Shown: in pieces, positions 7,792-9,136 of the stretch
Layout of the letters: each line of letters begins with the position of its first letter
Position numbering within the stretch: the stretch's first letter is position 1
Made by a program: the position numbers and the translations under genes
NCBI GenBank assembly: GCA_002394535.1
Contig: DGUG01000028.1
Location: 1 to 9,136 of the forward strand
DNA: 9,136 nt
Direction: 5' to 3'
From: Lachnospiraceae bacterium UBA4316
GTDB taxonomy: Bacteria > Bacillota > Clostridia > Lachnospirales > Lachnospiraceae
Notes under the pieces: model-generated
Databases searched by the model: none
Told to the model about the DNA's origin: nothing
The model's input: the letters and a program-made list of their open reading frames with translations, nothing else

Positions 7792-8925
7792 ATGAGTGAA
7801 GTGATTGACGCACAGGCAGTAGACAGCAGGGTGGAAGAACTCATAGCTTCCGCACCTAAGGCAGAGATAGTCGAGACAAAAGAGGAGGATCTGTCACCGG
7901 AAGATATAGCTCAGGTAGAGAAGTATATGTCACAGATCGATATAAAGAATTCCCAGCTTGTCCTGCAATATGGGGCAGCGGCACAGAAGAATGTGGCTGA
8001 TTTTTCGGAAGGTGCACTTGCAAGTGTCAAGACGAAAGATATGGGTGAGATAGGCTCAATGCTCACCGGTGTTGTTACGGAGCTCAAAGGCTTTTCCGTC
8101 GAAGAAGAGAAAGGCGGATTTTTAGGGCTGTTTAAGAGAGGCGGCAATCAGCTTGCTTCACTCAAGGCAAAATACGATAAAGCTGAAGTGAACGTAAACA
8201 AGATATGTAAGGCTATGGAGGGACACCAGCAGGTACTCCTTAAAGATGTTGCCATGCTTGACAAGATGTATGACGAGAACCTTGACTATTTCAAGCAGCT
8301 TAGCCTTTACATCATAGCGGGCAAGAAGAAACTTGATGAGGCAAAAAAAGTGGAGCTTCCGCGCCTTCTTGCAAAGGCAGAGGAATCAGGTCTTCAGGAG
8401 GATTCACAGGAGGCCAGGGATTATGCATCCATGGTGGAAAGATTCGAAAAGAAGATTTATGATCTCGAACTTACCCGCAACATTTCCATGCAGATGGCTC
8501 CACAGATAAGACTGATCCAGAGTAATGACACCATTATGGCGGAAAAGATCCAGTCGACTCTTGTTAACACTATTCCTCTGTGGAAGAGTCAGATGGTAAT
8601 TGCCATCGGTCTTGAGCATTCTCAGGATGCAGCAAAGGCACAGCGTGAAGTAACGGATATGACAAATGAACTTCTCAAGAAGAACGCTGAAGCACTTAAG
8701 ACTGCAACAATAGAGTCTGCTAAGGAGAGCGAGCGTGGAATCGTTGATATAGAGACACTTACCGCTACCAATCAGATGCTTATAGAGACATTTGATGAAG
8801 TGATGCAGATCCAGGCTGACGGAAGAGCAAAGAGACAGGCAGCCGAAGCAGAACTCGGACGTATTGAGACTGAAATGAAAGACAAAATACTTGAAATAAG
8901 CAGGGAAAGTCTGAAAGTTGAATAG
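7792..8925 (+). CDS. telA: TelA family protein (toxic anion resistance)
   Basis: This is a cytoplasmic, almost wholly alpha-helical protein of the TelA family (PF05816), 377 residues, a typical length. The family was named for plasmid tellurite resistance. In Firmicutes such as Listeria the chromosomal copy affects tolerance of tellurite and of cell-envelope-active antimicrobials; the mechanism is unknown. The variable acidic N-terminus (1-50) is followed by GFLGLFKRGGNQL (109-121), long coiled-coil helices (about 122-230), and the diagnostic core MQMAPQIRLIQSND (233-246) then STLVNTIPLWKSQ (255-267). A C-terminal helical region contains ETLTATNQMLIETFDEV (321-337). There is no signal peptide or membrane helix, so contact with the membrane would be through its XpaC-type neighbour. 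A strong AAAGGAG site (7778-7784) overlaps the upstream stop codon. No convincing terminator follows, so transcription may run into the next gene. Confidence 0.93.
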   Translation: MSEVIDAQAVDSRVEELIASAPKAEIVETKEEDLSPEDIAQVEKYMSQIDIKNSQLVLQYGAAAQKNVADFSEGALASVKTKDMGEIGSMLTGVVTELKGFSVEEEKGGFLGLFKRGGNQLASLKAKYDKAEVNVNKICKAMEGHQQVLLKDVAMLDKMYDENLDYFKQLSLYIIAGKKKLDEAKKVELPRLLAKAEESGLQEDSQEARDYASMVERFEKKIYDLELTRNISMQMAPQIRLIQSNDTIMAEKIQSTLVNTIPLWKSQMVIAIGLEHSQDAAKAQREVTDMTNELLKKNAEALKTATIESAKESERGIVDIETLTATNQMLIETFDEVMQIQADGRAKRQAAEAELGRIETEMKDKILEISRESLKVE

Positions 8926-9136
8926 TTTTGTATATTTTGATTATTGTGCACTTGTAGTAGAGGTGCTGATGATCATATCTCTCATAATCCGTAAAATGAC
9001 AAGAGGCCGCGTTAACAGGTGGGCTCTTGTCCTTATTGCGGATATAGTTGTTTCCACTGTTGCCGATCTTGCGGGTCACTATTATGAGGCTATGGGCAGC
9101 AGGGGCATTGCCGGTAATTACATATCGAATGTTTTT
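8918..9136 (+). CDS. 5' end of a membrane-anchored protein, possibly a signalling protein (partial)
   Basis: The frame stays open to the last base of the window, so only the N-terminus is seen. From the ATG at 8969 (ribosome binding site AGAGG at 8959-8963) it reads 56 residues starting MIISLIIRKMTRGRVNRW, with a second hydrophobic stretch ALVLIADIVVSTVADLAG. That start would cut the first membrane helix short. The same frame is open upstream to a stop at 8912-8914 and encodes VYFDYCALVVEVL just before the ATG, completing a full membrane helix. The only initiator upstream that keeps all of it is TTG at 8918, which overlaps the telA stop and gives 73 residues; GTG at 8963 is also possible. The pattern of helix, RKMTRGRxNR, then helix resembles N-terminal membrane regions of clostridial GGDEF/EAL signalling proteins, but no catalytic domain is visible, so this role is a guess. 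Confidence 0.55.
   Translation, partial: MNSFVYFDYCALVVEVLMIISLIIRKMTRGRVNRWALVLIADIVVSTVADLAGHYYEAMGSRGIAGNYISNVF

Noticed and set aside
8780..9079. Minus-strand open frame spanning the telA 3' end and the following gap
   Set aside because: It is antisense to the TelA C-terminus and to the start of the next gene, has no recognised motif, and the forward reading gives plausible membrane segments.
1..9136. Mobile elements, CRISPR arrays, tRNA or rRNA genes
   Set aside because: No transposase or integrase, repeat-spacer pattern or structural RNA sequence was seen; the window is almost fully covered by protein-coding genes on one strand.

Overview
The window looks like a gene-dense stretch of a low- to mid-GC Firmicutes chromosome, most likely a Lachnospiraceae-type clostridium (Butyrivibrio/Roseburia-like). 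This rests on family resemblance of the proteins, AGGAG-type ribosome binding sites, tight same-strand packing and A/G-rich codon use. By eye the GC content is in the mid-40s percent. All eight supported genes lie on the + strand. No tRNA, rRNA, insertion sequence or CRISPR array is visible, and no non-coding gap exceeds about 100 bases.

Layout. (1) 18-2302: the end of a pentose-catabolic operon, an FGGY sugar kinase followed with a 1-base stop/start overlap by AraD (L-ribulose-5-phosphate 4-epimerase). Together they would turn L-ribulose into D-xylulose-5-phosphate; araA and transport genes, if present, lie upstream of the window. (2) 2311-4924: a 145-residue soluble protein of unknown function, whose 3' end overlaps by 38 bases a 737-residue polytopic membrane protein of the DUF2298 ('YYY') family. 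These two follow araD with almost no gap and may be carried on its transcript, although their functions look unrelated to arabinose. (3) 4925-5012: a short intergenic region with a credible extended -10 promoter. (4) 5013-8925: a three-gene cluster encoding an uncharacterised 489-residue lipoprotein, a long XpaC-type membrane protein (430 residues) and a TelA-family protein (377 residues). XpaC and TelA are a known conserved pair linked in other Firmicutes to tolerance of toxic anions and envelope-active antimicrobials. The lipoprotein is the unknown element, and may be the extracytoplasmic partner of the pair. (5) 8918-9136: the 5' end of another gene, encoding a membrane-anchored protein cut by the window edge. 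Its start is ambiguous and may be a TTG overlapping the end of telA.

The most interesting points are the lipoprotein-XpaC-TelA cluster with its own promoter, the winged-helix-like segment just after the membrane helices of the XpaC protein, and the translationally coupled unknown protein plus DUF2298 protein riding behind an arabinose operon. None is proven by sequence alone.
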